Assembly: GCA_021852225.1 (NCBI GenBank)
Contig: JAJZOA010000118.1
Span: forward strand, 1 to 6,968
Reading direction: 5' to 3'
Source: Planctomycetota bacterium
Lineage (GTDB): Bacteria; Planctomycetota; Phycisphaerae; WQYP01
Length of the DNA: 6,968 nt
The notes under the pieces were generated by a model that worked only from the letters and a program-made list of their open reading frames with translations, was not told where the DNA came from and did not search any database. Both the position numbers and the translations under genes were made by a program. This document shows positions 1 to 6,919 of this stretch, one piece after another; the stretch's first letter is position 1, and every line of letters starts with the position of its first letter.

Positions 1-18
1 AAAGGCAGAAGCACCAGC

Positions 19-288
19 GTGCCAATCCACCAGCCGGACCGCCAGCCTGGCGCGGATAAGCCGATGCGGCAACGACGCGTGATAGCCCTTGATTCGAGTA
101 CGGCGGATGGCCGCCGGTGTGAAATGATTTATGACGATGCGGACCGCTGCCCCTATTGCGGCGAATTCATTCTTTCGGCAAGCACCGGCGGCAAGCCGCA
201 ATGGGTGGTCATTACGGGCTGGGTGCTGATTGGCCTATTTCTGATTCTCATACTGGTATCCACGGTTCGCGAGTGGATGGGCCGGTAG
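19..288 (+). CDS. Small zinc-ribbon-like protein with C-terminal membrane anchor (start uncertain, may be 5' partial)
   Basis: Seen: an 89-residue frame with a charged N-terminal third, a cysteine cluster (C34, then CPYCG with C44 and C47), a short linker, and one hydrophobic segment at about residues 62-81 followed by a basic tail. This suggests a single-pass protein with a small metal-binding head, probably cytoplasmic. The arrangement resembles short zinc-ribbon/TM proteins common in planctomycetes, normally with two CxxC pairs (family knowledge from memory). Here the first pair is incomplete: G31-R-R-C34 stands where C-x-x-C is expected, and the usual Gly after the second Cys is also missing. 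The frame is open to the left edge of the window, so the GTG at 19 is only one candidate start. ATG at 64 (residue 16) is another, and neither has a convincing Shine-Dalgarno. Function unknown. It is probably a real gene, because the composition and motif are not random. Confidence 0.65.
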   Translation: MPIHQPDRQPGADKPMRQRRVIALDSSTADGRRCEMIYDDADRCPYCGEFILSASTGGKPQWVVITGWVLIGLFLILILVSTVREWMGR

Positions 289-468
289 GAATGGGAACAA
301 TTTCCTGCATTTCCTTGTTAACGCGGTGCGGTTTGCCCGGATGAAACTTTTGCGGTAACGTTCAAACTCAATTGTCGAGGCCCCTGCGGGCGAACGTGAC
401 AGTACCGGTAGCGGCATTTTAAACAAGGATTATGCAGCAGGATAACCTCTCCTTTCGCAAATACGACC
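289..468. other. Intergenic gap upstream of the ABC exporter genes
   Basis: About 180 bases with no supported gene. A small hairpin is possible (GCCC at 380-383 pairing with GGGC at 388-391, loop CTGC), but no T-run follows it, so it is not a credible terminator. I found no sigma-70-like pair of boxes with sensible spacing, although the exporter operon must be transcribed from here or from further upstream. An AAGGA-like stretch (424-428) precedes an ATG at 432. That ATG opens a different frame from the exporter gene and runs as an unlikely protein, so I do not call it. Confidence 0.5.
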
Positions 469-2514
469 ATGGCAGCAGACAAGATACAATCCTCCGCGGG
501 ACAATCGGCCAAAAGCACGCAATCAACGGCTGGCTGGACCCGTCAGGGCCATCCGGCGGCGACGGCTGCCCCGGACAGGAATCGCAATTCGACACTGAAT
601 CCACAATTGCTGGAAACGCTTTCGAACCGGCAACTGTTGGGATACATGTTCCAGTTCGTACGGCCCGTGCGAAAGACCGCCGTGCTCGCCTGTTCACTGG
701 TTGTCGCCGGCGTTCTGCTGGAAGTGATTTCCGTTAATCTCACGCGACTGGTAATCAACAAAGACAAAACGCTTCTTCAACTGGACCATCGACAGATTCG
801 GGCGGCCGGTCACACCCGCGCTGTTGCGACCGCGGGCAGCCATCCGGTCCAGGCGTGGCATAACTTTGTGCATGGACCGTTTCATCTGATATTGATATTG
901 GTTGGACTGCTGGCGCTGTTTGTCCTGCTTTCCGGAATCTGCAATTATTTCCGGTCTGTGGTGAATACGCGATTAAGCATGAACATGGTTTTCCACATGC
1001 GGTCTGCGGTCTATGACCAGTTGCAGCGCGTGGGGTTTTCCTTTCATGATCAGCACACCAGCGGACAACTGATAAACCGGGCATTGTCGGATCTGCATAA
1101 TATTCGATTCTTTATCAATCTTTCGCTCGTATCCATAGCGGAAATTGTGTTCTATGTGCTGGGATACAACATTCTGGTCGCGGCGATTAACCCGTGGATC
1201 GGTCTGGCCACACTGCTGCCGGTGCCGTTCTGGATATGGTACATCATCCGTTTTGGCAAGCGAATGCAGCCGATTCAAAAGCAACTGATGGACACCGGTG
1301 ATGAACTGGTCACGATTTACAGTGAAAATGTCGCCGGCGTGCAGGTGGTAAAGGCTTTTGCCACGGAAGGAACGGAAGCCGGCAAATACAATGGAACGCT
1401 TGACCGGCTTTTTGGTCAGACCATGCTGACGGTGGGCATGTGGGCCAATTTTATTCCAGTCATACGCGGAATAGCCACAGGCTCCAATCTGGTTTTGTTC
1501 TTACTTGGGTCGATTCTGGCGGTGCGCGGGATATTGCATCCGGGCGATATTTTTGTGTTCGGCGTGGCCATGGGCGCGATTCTGTCCCGTCTGCAGCAGA
1601 TCAACCAGATCACCAACCAGTATCAGACGGCGGTGGTTTCCGCCCGACGGTTTTTTGAAATTTTATACGCCACGCCGGCAATTCCGGATCCACCCAACCG
1701 TCCGCCGCTGCCCGACGGGCCGGGGACGGTGGAATTTTCTTTTGTAACGTTCGGGTACGATGCCCGTCGGCCTGTCCTGCGGGATGTCTCCTTTACCGCG
1801 CCAGGCGGATATATGGTGGCACTGGTGGGTCCGACCGGTGCCGGAAAATCAACTCTCATGCAGCTTCTGGCACGCTTTTACGATCCGCAGGCGGGAAGTA
1901 TCACCATTGACGGCGCGAGTATTAGCCATGTATCACTGGCATCGTTACGAAAAAATGTAGGGTTTGTGTTTCAGGAAACGTTCCTCTTTTCAGATACGAT
2001 CGCCGCCAATATTCGTTATGGCAATCCCGGCGCCACCGATGGTGACGTTGAGGCTGCCGCGCGACTTGCCCAGGCACATGACTTTATCATGACCTTACCG
2101 CAGCAATATGAAACCATGCTCGGCGAGCGCGGCATGACACTTTCCGGAGGCCAGAAACAGCGCATCGCGATTGCCCGCGCGATTGTCGCCAATCCGCGAA
2201 TTCTGGTGCTGGATGACGCGCTGGCAGCTGTGGATCCGGGAACGGAGCACCTGATACGCAAGGCCATGGAACTGGTGATGCACGAGCGGACAGTGTTTGT
2301 GATCGCCCATAGACTAAGCACCGTGAAAGCCGCTGATATTGTGGTGGTTCTGGAGGATGGCCGCGTCACCCAATTGGGGCCGCACGAACAGCTTATGTCC
2401 CAGCCCGGGCATTACCGCTACATTGCGGAAGTACAGTTGCTGGGCAGGTCGAGCGGACTTTTGCCGGCTGAGTCGCCACATAAAACGCGGTTTGCCGGGG
2501 AGGCGGCCAAATGA
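469..2514 (+). CDS. ABC exporter half-transporter, degenerate-site subunit (MdlA/YheI-like)
   Basis: A 681-residue inner-membrane half-transporter (TMD then NBD) exporting an unknown substrate with ATP. Hydrophilic Ser/Ala-rich N-terminus to about 65; membrane segments near 69-94, 139-161, 215-238, 243-262, 325-350 and 357-375. NBD about 419-655: A-loop Y430, Walker A GPTGAGKST 454-462, Q-loop Q502, GERG 552-555, intact LSGGQ 558-562, Walker B ending L581-D582-D583, D-loop D589, switch H614. The usual catalytic Glu is Asp (D583). In known heterodimeric exporters (TM287/288, LmrCD, BmrCD, and MdlA by sequence) this marks the weak-hydrolysis subunit. The loop between the first two membrane segments is long and His-rich. 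ATG 469 is the first start after an in-frame stop at 409-411; no close Shine-Dalgarno. It overlaps the next gene by four bases. The family is certain, the substrate is not; lipid, peptide or drug export are all possible. Confidence 0.95.
   Translation: MAADKIQSSAGQSAKSTQSTAGWTRQGHPAATAAPDRNRNSTLNPQLLETLSNRQLLGYMFQFVRPVRKTAVLACSLVVAGVLLEVISVNLTRLVINKDKTLLQLDHRQIRAAGHTRAVATAGSHPVQAWHNFVHGPFHLILILVGLLALFVLLSGICNYFRSVVNTRLSMNMVFHMRSAVYDQLQRVGFSFHDQHTSGQLINRALSDLHNIRFFINLSLVSIAEIVFYVLGYNILVAAINPWIGLATLLPVPFWIWYIIRFGKRMQPIQKQLMDTGDELVTIYSENVAGVQVVKAFATEGTEAGKYNGTLDRLFGQTMLTVGMWANFIPVIRGIATGSNLVLFLLGSILAVRGILHPGDIFVFGVAMGAILSRLQQINQITNQYQTAVVSARRFFEILYATPAIPDPPNRPPLPDGPGTVEFSFVTFGYDARRPVLRDVSFTAPGGYMVALVGPTGAGKSTLMQLLARFYDPQAGSITIDGASISHVSLASLRKNVGFVFQETFLFSDTIAANIRYGNPGATDGDVEAAARLAQAHDFIMTLPQQYETMLGERGMTLSGGQKQRIAIARAIVANPRILVLDDALAAVDPGTEHLIRKAMELVMHERTVFVIAHRLSTVKAADIVVVLEDGRVTQLGPHEQLMSQPGHYRYIAEVQLLGRSSGLLPAESPHKTRFAGEAAK
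2497..2503 (+). promoter_or_regulatory. Ribosome binding site for the second ABC gene
   Basis: GGGGAGG lies seven bases before the ATG at 2511, inside the last codons of the first ABC gene. It is the clearest Shine-Dalgarno in the window and fixes the start at 2511 rather than at the internal Met17 codon (2559). Together with the ATGA overlap it points to coupled translation of the two subunits. Confidence 0.8.
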
Positions 2515-4535
2515 ACAGGCAACCGGTCGATCCGACAAATCCGCGGAATTCCAGGCCGATGGGAGGCCGGTTTTCCTTTTTCAACTGGTTAAAGCTGAAC
2601 CGGTCGCCGCGGCTTGCCAGGCCCGCTGCGCATAGCGTTCCTCAAACTCATACCGCTCCAGATGATCTGGAAGCCGACTACAAGCCGCTGGATTATAAGG
2701 TGGTACGCGGCGTATTGGACTGGATGAGACCGTACAAAAAGCAATATGCCTTGACCACGCTCATCGGACTGTGTGTCACCCTGCTGGAAATTCTGACTCC
2801 GCGTTACATGGAACAACTGATTGATGTGGATATTCCCGGCAAGACCTGGAATATTTTTGGTTCCATGCTGCTGGGGGCTGCCGGAATTTGTTCGCCGGCC
2901 TGGAAGCGGTATTTACTGAATTTGAATCAGACGGATCGCGCCTACGTCAATATTGTGCTGACCATTCTGGTCTGGGCAGTGACCATGGGAATCGCACTGC
3001 TGCTCCAGCGGATGGCGATATGGCATACCACGCTGATTGGCCAGAAGGTCATTTTTAATCTGCGGCGCGCCGTGTTCGGCCACCTGCAGAAGTTGTCCAT
3101 GAATTATTATGATCGAACCCGTTTCGGGCGCATTCTGACGCGCGGCACCAGCGACATTGACTCTATGAGTAATTTTATTGTCTGGGGCATTAATACGCTG
3201 GTCGGCAATCTGTCATTGATGATTGTCGTCGCAGCTATCTTTATTATCATGGACTGGCGCATCGCACTTTCGGTGCTGTGGCTGGGGCCTGTGCTTTATT
3301 TCATGAACTTGACCTACCGGCGACGGGTGGGCGGGGCGTGGCGTCGCGTGCGCGAAGCCTATACGCGCGTGAGCACCAATCTGGCGGAGAATATTTCCGG
3401 CATGCGCGTGGTCACGGCGTTTAACCGCCAGGACCAGAACCTGGACGCCTTTAATGGCCTTCAGGAACACAATACCGCCAACAATATGCGGGCCGCGCAC
3501 ATTAACGGCGTCTATCAGCCGCTGCTGAACGTTGTGGGCTTTGTGGGTCGTGTAATCATTCTGCTGCTGGGAACCTATCTGGTGTTCCATTCGTCACGGG
3601 ATCCAGCCAGTCGCCCCATGACGGTAGGCGAACTGATTGCGCTGTATGTTTATTGGGACTGGTTTATGGGTCCGGTCATTAACTTTGGAAATTTCTACAA
3701 CGACACCATGATGGCAATGGCCTGTGCGGAGCGGGTACAGGCGCTGCTGCGGGAAATGCCGCAAGTGACGGACCAACCCGCGGCCCGTCCGTTGCCCCAC
3801 GTGAGTGGCCAAGTCGTGTTTGAAAATGTTACATTTGGCTACGATCCGGCAAAGCCGGTGCTGCATGGCATTTCCTTCACCGCTCCAGCCGGCAAAACGA
3901 TTGCCCTGGTCGGGCAGACCGGTTGTGGAAAATCCACCATCGTCAGCCTGATTTGCCGGTTCTATCAACCGCAAAATGGACGAATTCTTATTGACGGCTT
4001 TGAACTGCGCGACATACAGAGCGAGAGTCTGCATCGGCAGATGGGGATTGTTTCACAGAATAATTACCTGTTCAGCGGCACGGTGTTAAGCAACATCCGC
4101 TATGCGCGTCCGGAGGCAACCGAGCAGGAGGTCATGGACGCGGCGCGGCAATTAAACGCATACGACGCGATTCTTAGACTCAAGGACGGCTTTGCCACGG
4201 AAGTTGGAGAACGCGGTTCATCTCTTAGTCTTGGTCAGCGGCAATTAATCTGTTTCACCCGCGCCTTTCTGGCCAACCCGCGCATTCTGCTGCTGGATGA
4301 AGCAACCAGCGCCATGGATACAGCCACCGAATTGCTTATACAACGCGCCATGGAAACGCTGGTTGCCAATCGGACCACGTTTGTCGTGGCGCATCGGTTA
4401 AGCACCATTACCAGCGCCGATCTGGTGCTGGTGCTGGATCAGGGGCATATCATTGAATCCGGCACGCATCGGACGCTGCTGGAAAAGCAGGGAACCTATG
4501 CAGCGCTTTATCGCGAATTCACTGAACCGAGTTGA
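2511..4535 (+). CDS. ABC exporter half-transporter, catalytic subunit (MdlB/YheH-like)
   Basis: A 674-residue half-transporter expected to pair with the preceding gene product in the cytoplasmic membrane. Seen: hydrophilic N-terminus of about 75 residues; membrane segments near 78-98, 146-168, 222-247, 249-268, 338-361 and 371-395; a long loop between the first two (about 100-145) that includes a hydrophobic patch. The NBD (about 434-670) has A-loop Y444, Walker A GQTGCGKST 468-476, Q-loop Q516, GERG 566-569, signature LSLGQ 572-576, Walker B ending L595-D596 with catalytic E597, D-loop D603 and switch H628. The signature has Leu where the second Gly-side position of LSGGQ is normally Gly, while the catalytic Glu is kept. 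This is the mirror image of the partner subunit and is typical of the catalytic half of a heterodimeric exporter. The ATG overlaps the upstream stop (ATGA) and has a strong ribosome site. Substrate unknown. The gene ends without an obvious terminator. Confidence 0.95.
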   Translation: MNRQPVDPTNPRNSRPMGGRFSFFNWLKLNRSPRLARPAAHSVPQTHTAPDDLEADYKPLDYKVVRGVLDWMRPYKKQYALTTLIGLCVTLLEILTPRYMEQLIDVDIPGKTWNIFGSMLLGAAGICSPAWKRYLLNLNQTDRAYVNIVLTILVWAVTMGIALLLQRMAIWHTTLIGQKVIFNLRRAVFGHLQKLSMNYYDRTRFGRILTRGTSDIDSMSNFIVWGINTLVGNLSLMIVVAAIFIIMDWRIALSVLWLGPVLYFMNLTYRRRVGGAWRRVREAYTRVSTNLAENISGMRVVTAFNRQDQNLDAFNGLQEHNTANNMRAAHINGVYQPLLNVVGFVGRVIILLLGTYLVFHSSRDPASRPMTVGELIALYVYWDWFMGPVINFGNFYNDTMMAMACAERVQALLREMPQVTDQPAARPLPHVSGQVVFENVTFGYDPAKPVLHGISFTAPAGKTIALVGQTGCGKSTIVSLICRFYQPQNGRILIDGFELRDIQSESLHRQMGIVSQNNYLFSGTVLSNIRYARPEATEQEVMDAARQLNAYDAILRLKDGFATEVGERGSSLSLGQRQLICFTRAFLANPRILLLDEATSAMDTATELLIQRAMETLVANRTTFVVAHRLSTITSADLVLVLDQGHIIESGTHRTLLEKQGTYAALYREFTEPS

Positions 4536-4682
4536 CACAACGATTCGCAAAACACTACCCGATCCTGACGCATGATGCGGCTGACCGGTCGGGTTCAGAT
4601 GTGCCGTGGCAAATCAGAACCGGATACTGAACACACATCCCCGGTCGTGGGGGAACCTGCCGATGCATGGTGGGCCGCGGAC
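4536..4682. other. Intergenic gap with small inverted repeats
   Basis: No gene is supported. Several short complementary arms are visible: ACCCGA (4557-4562) with TCGGGT (4589-4594), enclosing the tight palindrome CGCAT-G-ATGCG (4569-4579); GTTCAG (4593-4598) with CTGAAC (4627-4632); and CCCC (4639-4642) with GGGG (4649-4652) around a six-base loop. None is followed by a run of T, so none is a confident intrinsic terminator in either direction. Some of the pairings exclude one another. I match them to no known riboswitch. They may act as a rho-dependent or weak end to the ABC operon, or be chance. Confidence 0.35.
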
Positions 4683-4709
4683 TTGTAACTTTTCCAATCA
4701 TTTTATAAC
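4683..4709 (+). promoter_or_regulatory. Possible sigma-70-like promoter for the arabinofuranosidase gene
   Basis: In a strongly AT-rich stretch that contrasts with the GC-rich surroundings, TTGTAA (4683-4688) and TATAAC (4704-4709) resemble -35 and -10 boxes, with a shorter than ideal 15-base spacer. The -10 box ends only 11 bases before the ATG at 4721, so transcription from it would give a very short or nearly leaderless mRNA. That would agree with the lack of any Shine-Dalgarno before this gene. The assignment rests on box similarity only. Confidence 0.35.
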
Positions 4710-4734
4710 ATTCATTTATTATGAATAAACATTC
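4707..4734. repeat. Direct and inverted repeats over the start codon (candidate operator)
   Basis: AACATTC occurs at 4707-4713 and again at 4728-4734, exactly 21 bases apart, about two turns of B-DNA. Between the copies, TTTATT (4715-4720) and AATAAA (4724-4729) form a perfect inverted repeat whose three-base centre is the ATG start codon. An overlapping pair, ATTCAT (4710-4715) and ATGAAT (4721-4726), is also complementary. Such symmetry could bind a repressor or fold over the start codon in mRNA. AT-rich DNA produces short repeats easily, so this is tentative. Confidence 0.3.
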
Positions 4735-6739
4735 TTTGGTACCGTTACCTTATGCGCTTTATTCCACCCTGTTTTTGCTCAGCGGATTGCTGACCGGGAC
4801 GGCGTGGGCTGCGCCCCATGCAACCGTGCGGATTAATGCCGCCGGTCCGGGTCGCGCGGAAAACCCGCAAATGTGGGGGCTTTTTATTGAAAACATCTGC
4901 CATGATGTGGATGGCGGCCTGTACGCCCAGATGATCCAGAACCCCGATTTCAAAAATGACATACCCCCCGCCGACTGCAAGGTGGTAAATGGAAAATGGA
5001 TCAGTCCGGACGGACACATCCACAATCCGCCACGGGGCGGACCGCTGCTGGCATGGAAGTCAATTCATCCCATGGGCACGACTGTTCGGCTGAAACTTCA
5101 GACAATCCGGCCGCTTTCGCCGTCGCACCGGCTGTCGGTGCAGGTGATCGCAAGCGGTCGCGCCGCAGGCTTGGCTAATACCGGATACTGGGGAATGCCG
5201 CTTGACACCGGTAAATCCTATCAGATTTCGTTTTACGCCCGCACCGCGCAAATCGGGACTGTACCGCTGAAAGTTAAACTTTCTGACGTGGCCGGCACCC
5301 GGCAGTTTGCCCAACATTTACTGTCAATTGCCGGCAGCATCTGGAAGCGCTATACCTGCCGCCTGACAGCAACGGGCACAACGCGCCATGGCGCATTGGA
5401 ATTCCTGACAACCGGCCCGGCGATTTTTAACCTGAATCTGATTCAAATGTTCCCGGTTTCCAAGGCGACTGGGCGGCCGGAATTTTTCCGTCACGATATT
5501 GTGCGTCTTCTGGCGAGGCTTCATGCCGGATTTTTACGGGTCCCCGGCGGCAATTTCATAGAAGGCTATTCGCTGGCGGACAGTTACAACTGGCGAAAAA
5601 CCGTCGGACCGATGATCGACCGCCCGGGCCATGTCAATTACTGGGGCTATCGCGATACGGACGGGTTCGGATTCATGGGTTGGATGAAACTGGCGCACCG
5701 CATTGGCGCCGCGCCTCTTTATTGCACCAGCGCCGGCCTGCTGTGGAATTCCCAAACCATTCCGGGAACAAAACTTCAGCCATTCATTCATCAGATGCTG
5801 ACGGCGGTTGCGTTTGCCAACGACCCGGTTTCCAGCCGATGGGGAAAATTGCGGGCGAAATTCGGCCATCCATTGCCATTCGGAATAAAGTGGGTGGAAA
5901 TTGGCAATGAAAATGGTGGTCCATCCTATTATCATAATTACCCGATCATGGCCCGGGCATTGGGCAAAGCTTTTCCGGACATGAGGCAGATCGCGGACGA
6001 CTGGGGAGGCGTTCCGCCAGGCCACCTTAAAATTATTGATCAGCATTTTTATTTCGATCAGCAATGGTTTTTGAATAACTACCATCGCTATGATTCGGTT
6101 CCACGACGCGGTACCGACATATTCGTCGGCGAATATGCCGTCGGCAACACCAAGGCCCGCTACGGCGATTTTCGTTCTACTCTGGCGGAAACCGCGTTTA
6201 TGATCGGCATGGAACGCAATTGCGATCTGGTTCGGCTGGCATCTTATGGTGTCACCCTGGACAACGCCGGCGCAGGACCCTGTCGCATTAACCTGATTGA
6301 ATTTAATAACACATCCGCCTTCGGCCGCAGCATGTATTGGGTACAATATATGTTCAATCATAACCGGCCAGCGGAGATAGTCCCGACCCGCATTCGCGTT
6401 TCAGGCTACGCCGGCACCGGGCCGCATCCGCAGCGGTTTTTTGCAGACGCCGGCCTGACGGCGGATATGCGGACATTGATCATCAAAATGGATAATCCCT
6501 CCGCCCGTCCGATGCCCGTGACGCTGCGGCTGAATGGATTTACTCGCATCGCGCCAGTCGGCACCGCGTATGTCCTCCATGAATCGAACCCCGGCCTGGA
6601 TAATACTTTCCGCCATCCGAACCGCGTGGTTCCGCGAAAGCAGACCGTCCGCAGTATCGACAAAATGGTCCACTACACCGCGGAACCTTTTTCGATAACC
6701 GTCGTGCGACTTGCTGTAACAAAAGCCGCGAGGCCGTAA
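4721..6739 (+). CDS. Secreted GH51-family alpha-L-arabinofuranosidase
   Basis: A 672-residue glycoside hydrolase predicted to release terminal L-arabinofuranose from arabinan or arabinoxylan side chains outside the cytoplasm. Seen: a signal peptide (MNKHS, hydrophobic core about 10-25, TAWA/AP with likely cleavage after A30); the N-terminal family motif GLFIENICHDVDGGLYAQM (53-71); a beta-rich insert at about 105-245 resembling a CBM4/9-type jelly roll; then the catalytic barrel with RVPGGNF (273-279), EIGNENGG (393-400) and GEYAV (470-474). By family comparison E397 is the acid/base and E471 the nucleophile, with H442 in DQHFY lining the site. The region from about 480 to the end matches the C-terminal beta domain of these enzymes. 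Both catalytic Glu are present and the gene looks intact, with a length typical of the secreted multidomain type. No Shine-Dalgarno precedes ATG 4721, but the signal peptide starts there. GH51 is firm; the exact substrate is inferred. Confidence 0.93.
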   Translation: MNKHSLVPLPYALYSTLFLLSGLLTGTAWAAPHATVRINAAGPGRAENPQMWGLFIENICHDVDGGLYAQMIQNPDFKNDIPPADCKVVNGKWISPDGHIHNPPRGGPLLAWKSIHPMGTTVRLKLQTIRPLSPSHRLSVQVIASGRAAGLANTGYWGMPLDTGKSYQISFYARTAQIGTVPLKVKLSDVAGTRQFAQHLLSIAGSIWKRYTCRLTATGTTRHGALEFLTTGPAIFNLNLIQMFPVSKATGRPEFFRHDIVRLLARLHAGFLRVPGGNFIEGYSLADSYNWRKTVGPMIDRPGHVNYWGYRDTDGFGFMGWMKLAHRIGAAPLYCTSAGLLWNSQTIPGTKLQPFIHQMLTAVAFANDPVSSRWGKLRAKFGHPLPFGIKWVEIGNENGGPSYYHNYPIMARALGKAFPDMRQIADDWGGVPPGHLKIIDQHFYFDQQWFLNNYHRYDSVPRRGTDIFVGEYAVGNTKARYGDFRSTLAETAFMIGMERNCDLVRLASYGVTLDNAGAGPCRINLIEFNNTSAFGRSMYWVQYMFNHNRPAEIVPTRIRVSGYAGTGPHPQRFFADAGLTADMRTLIIKMDNPSARPMPVTLRLNGFTRIAPVGTAYVLHESNPGLDNTFRHPNRVVPRKQTVRSIDKMVHYTAEPFSITVVRLAVTKAARP

Positions 6740-6919
6740 ATAGACCAACGCGCCAATAGATGCGCGCGAAAAATCTGCGAGTGAAGATCAGTCGTACCAT
6801 TTGCTTTCACATTCGGTTGCAGTGTGGCTGGCCACTAAAACCGATCCATAGATTTGCTTATCGTGGAAACGCGGCAACCGAGGCTGTAAAGGCATGCCCT
6901 TATAGGTTAATCTTTCCCC
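6740..6919. other. Intergenic gap between the arabinofuranosidase and the next gene
   Basis: About 180 bases without a supported gene, tRNA or clear terminator. Just after the stop codon, CGCGC (6749-6753) can pair with GCGCG (6762-6766) across an eight-base loop, but A-rich rather than T-rich sequence follows. Further on are the inverted repeats described separately, then AAGG (6889-6892) with CCTT (6898-6901). TATAGG (6901-6906) could be part of a -10 element for the next gene, but I see no good -35 partner. Confidence 0.4.
6813..6881. repeat. Nested inverted repeats with alternative pairings
   Basis: TCGGTTGC (6813-6820) is perfectly complementary to GCAACCGA (6874-6881), an eight-pair stem. 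Its first six bases can instead pair with AACCGA (6839-6844), giving a shorter stem that closes around the tight hairpin GTGGC-TG-GCCAC (6824-6835). The two long-range pairings cannot form together. The structure ends about 38 bases before the next start codon, where a leader RNA switch could sit. It matches no riboswitch I recognise. Confidence 0.35.

Noticed and set aside
380..391. Hairpin GCCC-CTGC-GGGC as a terminator for the small upstream gene
   Set aside because: The stem has only four pairs and no T-run follows on either strand.
432..737. 101-codon + strand frame with an AAGGA-like site upstream
   Set aside because: It overlaps the first ABC gene in another frame, has low-complexity Arg/Gly-rich content and resembles no family I know. 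At most it is a leader whose translation might affect the ABC start.
5534..6361. Long open frame of 275 codons on the minus strand
   Set aside because: It lies wholly inside the arabinofuranosidase gene, whose catalytic motifs and signal peptide are unmistakable. The antisense translation shows no domain and reflects codon bias.
469..6739. A polysaccharide-use cluster combining the ABC genes with the arabinofuranosidase
   Set aside because: The ABC proteins are fused TMD-NBD exporters, not sugar importers with a binding protein. A hairpin-containing gap and a separate promoter-like region divide them from the hydrolase. Adjacency alone does not support a joint pathway.
6824..6835. GTGGC-TG-GCCAC hairpin as an intrinsic terminator
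   Set aside because: The two-base loop is too tight and it is followed by TAAAA, not by T. The T-run appears on the wrong side for the minus strand too.
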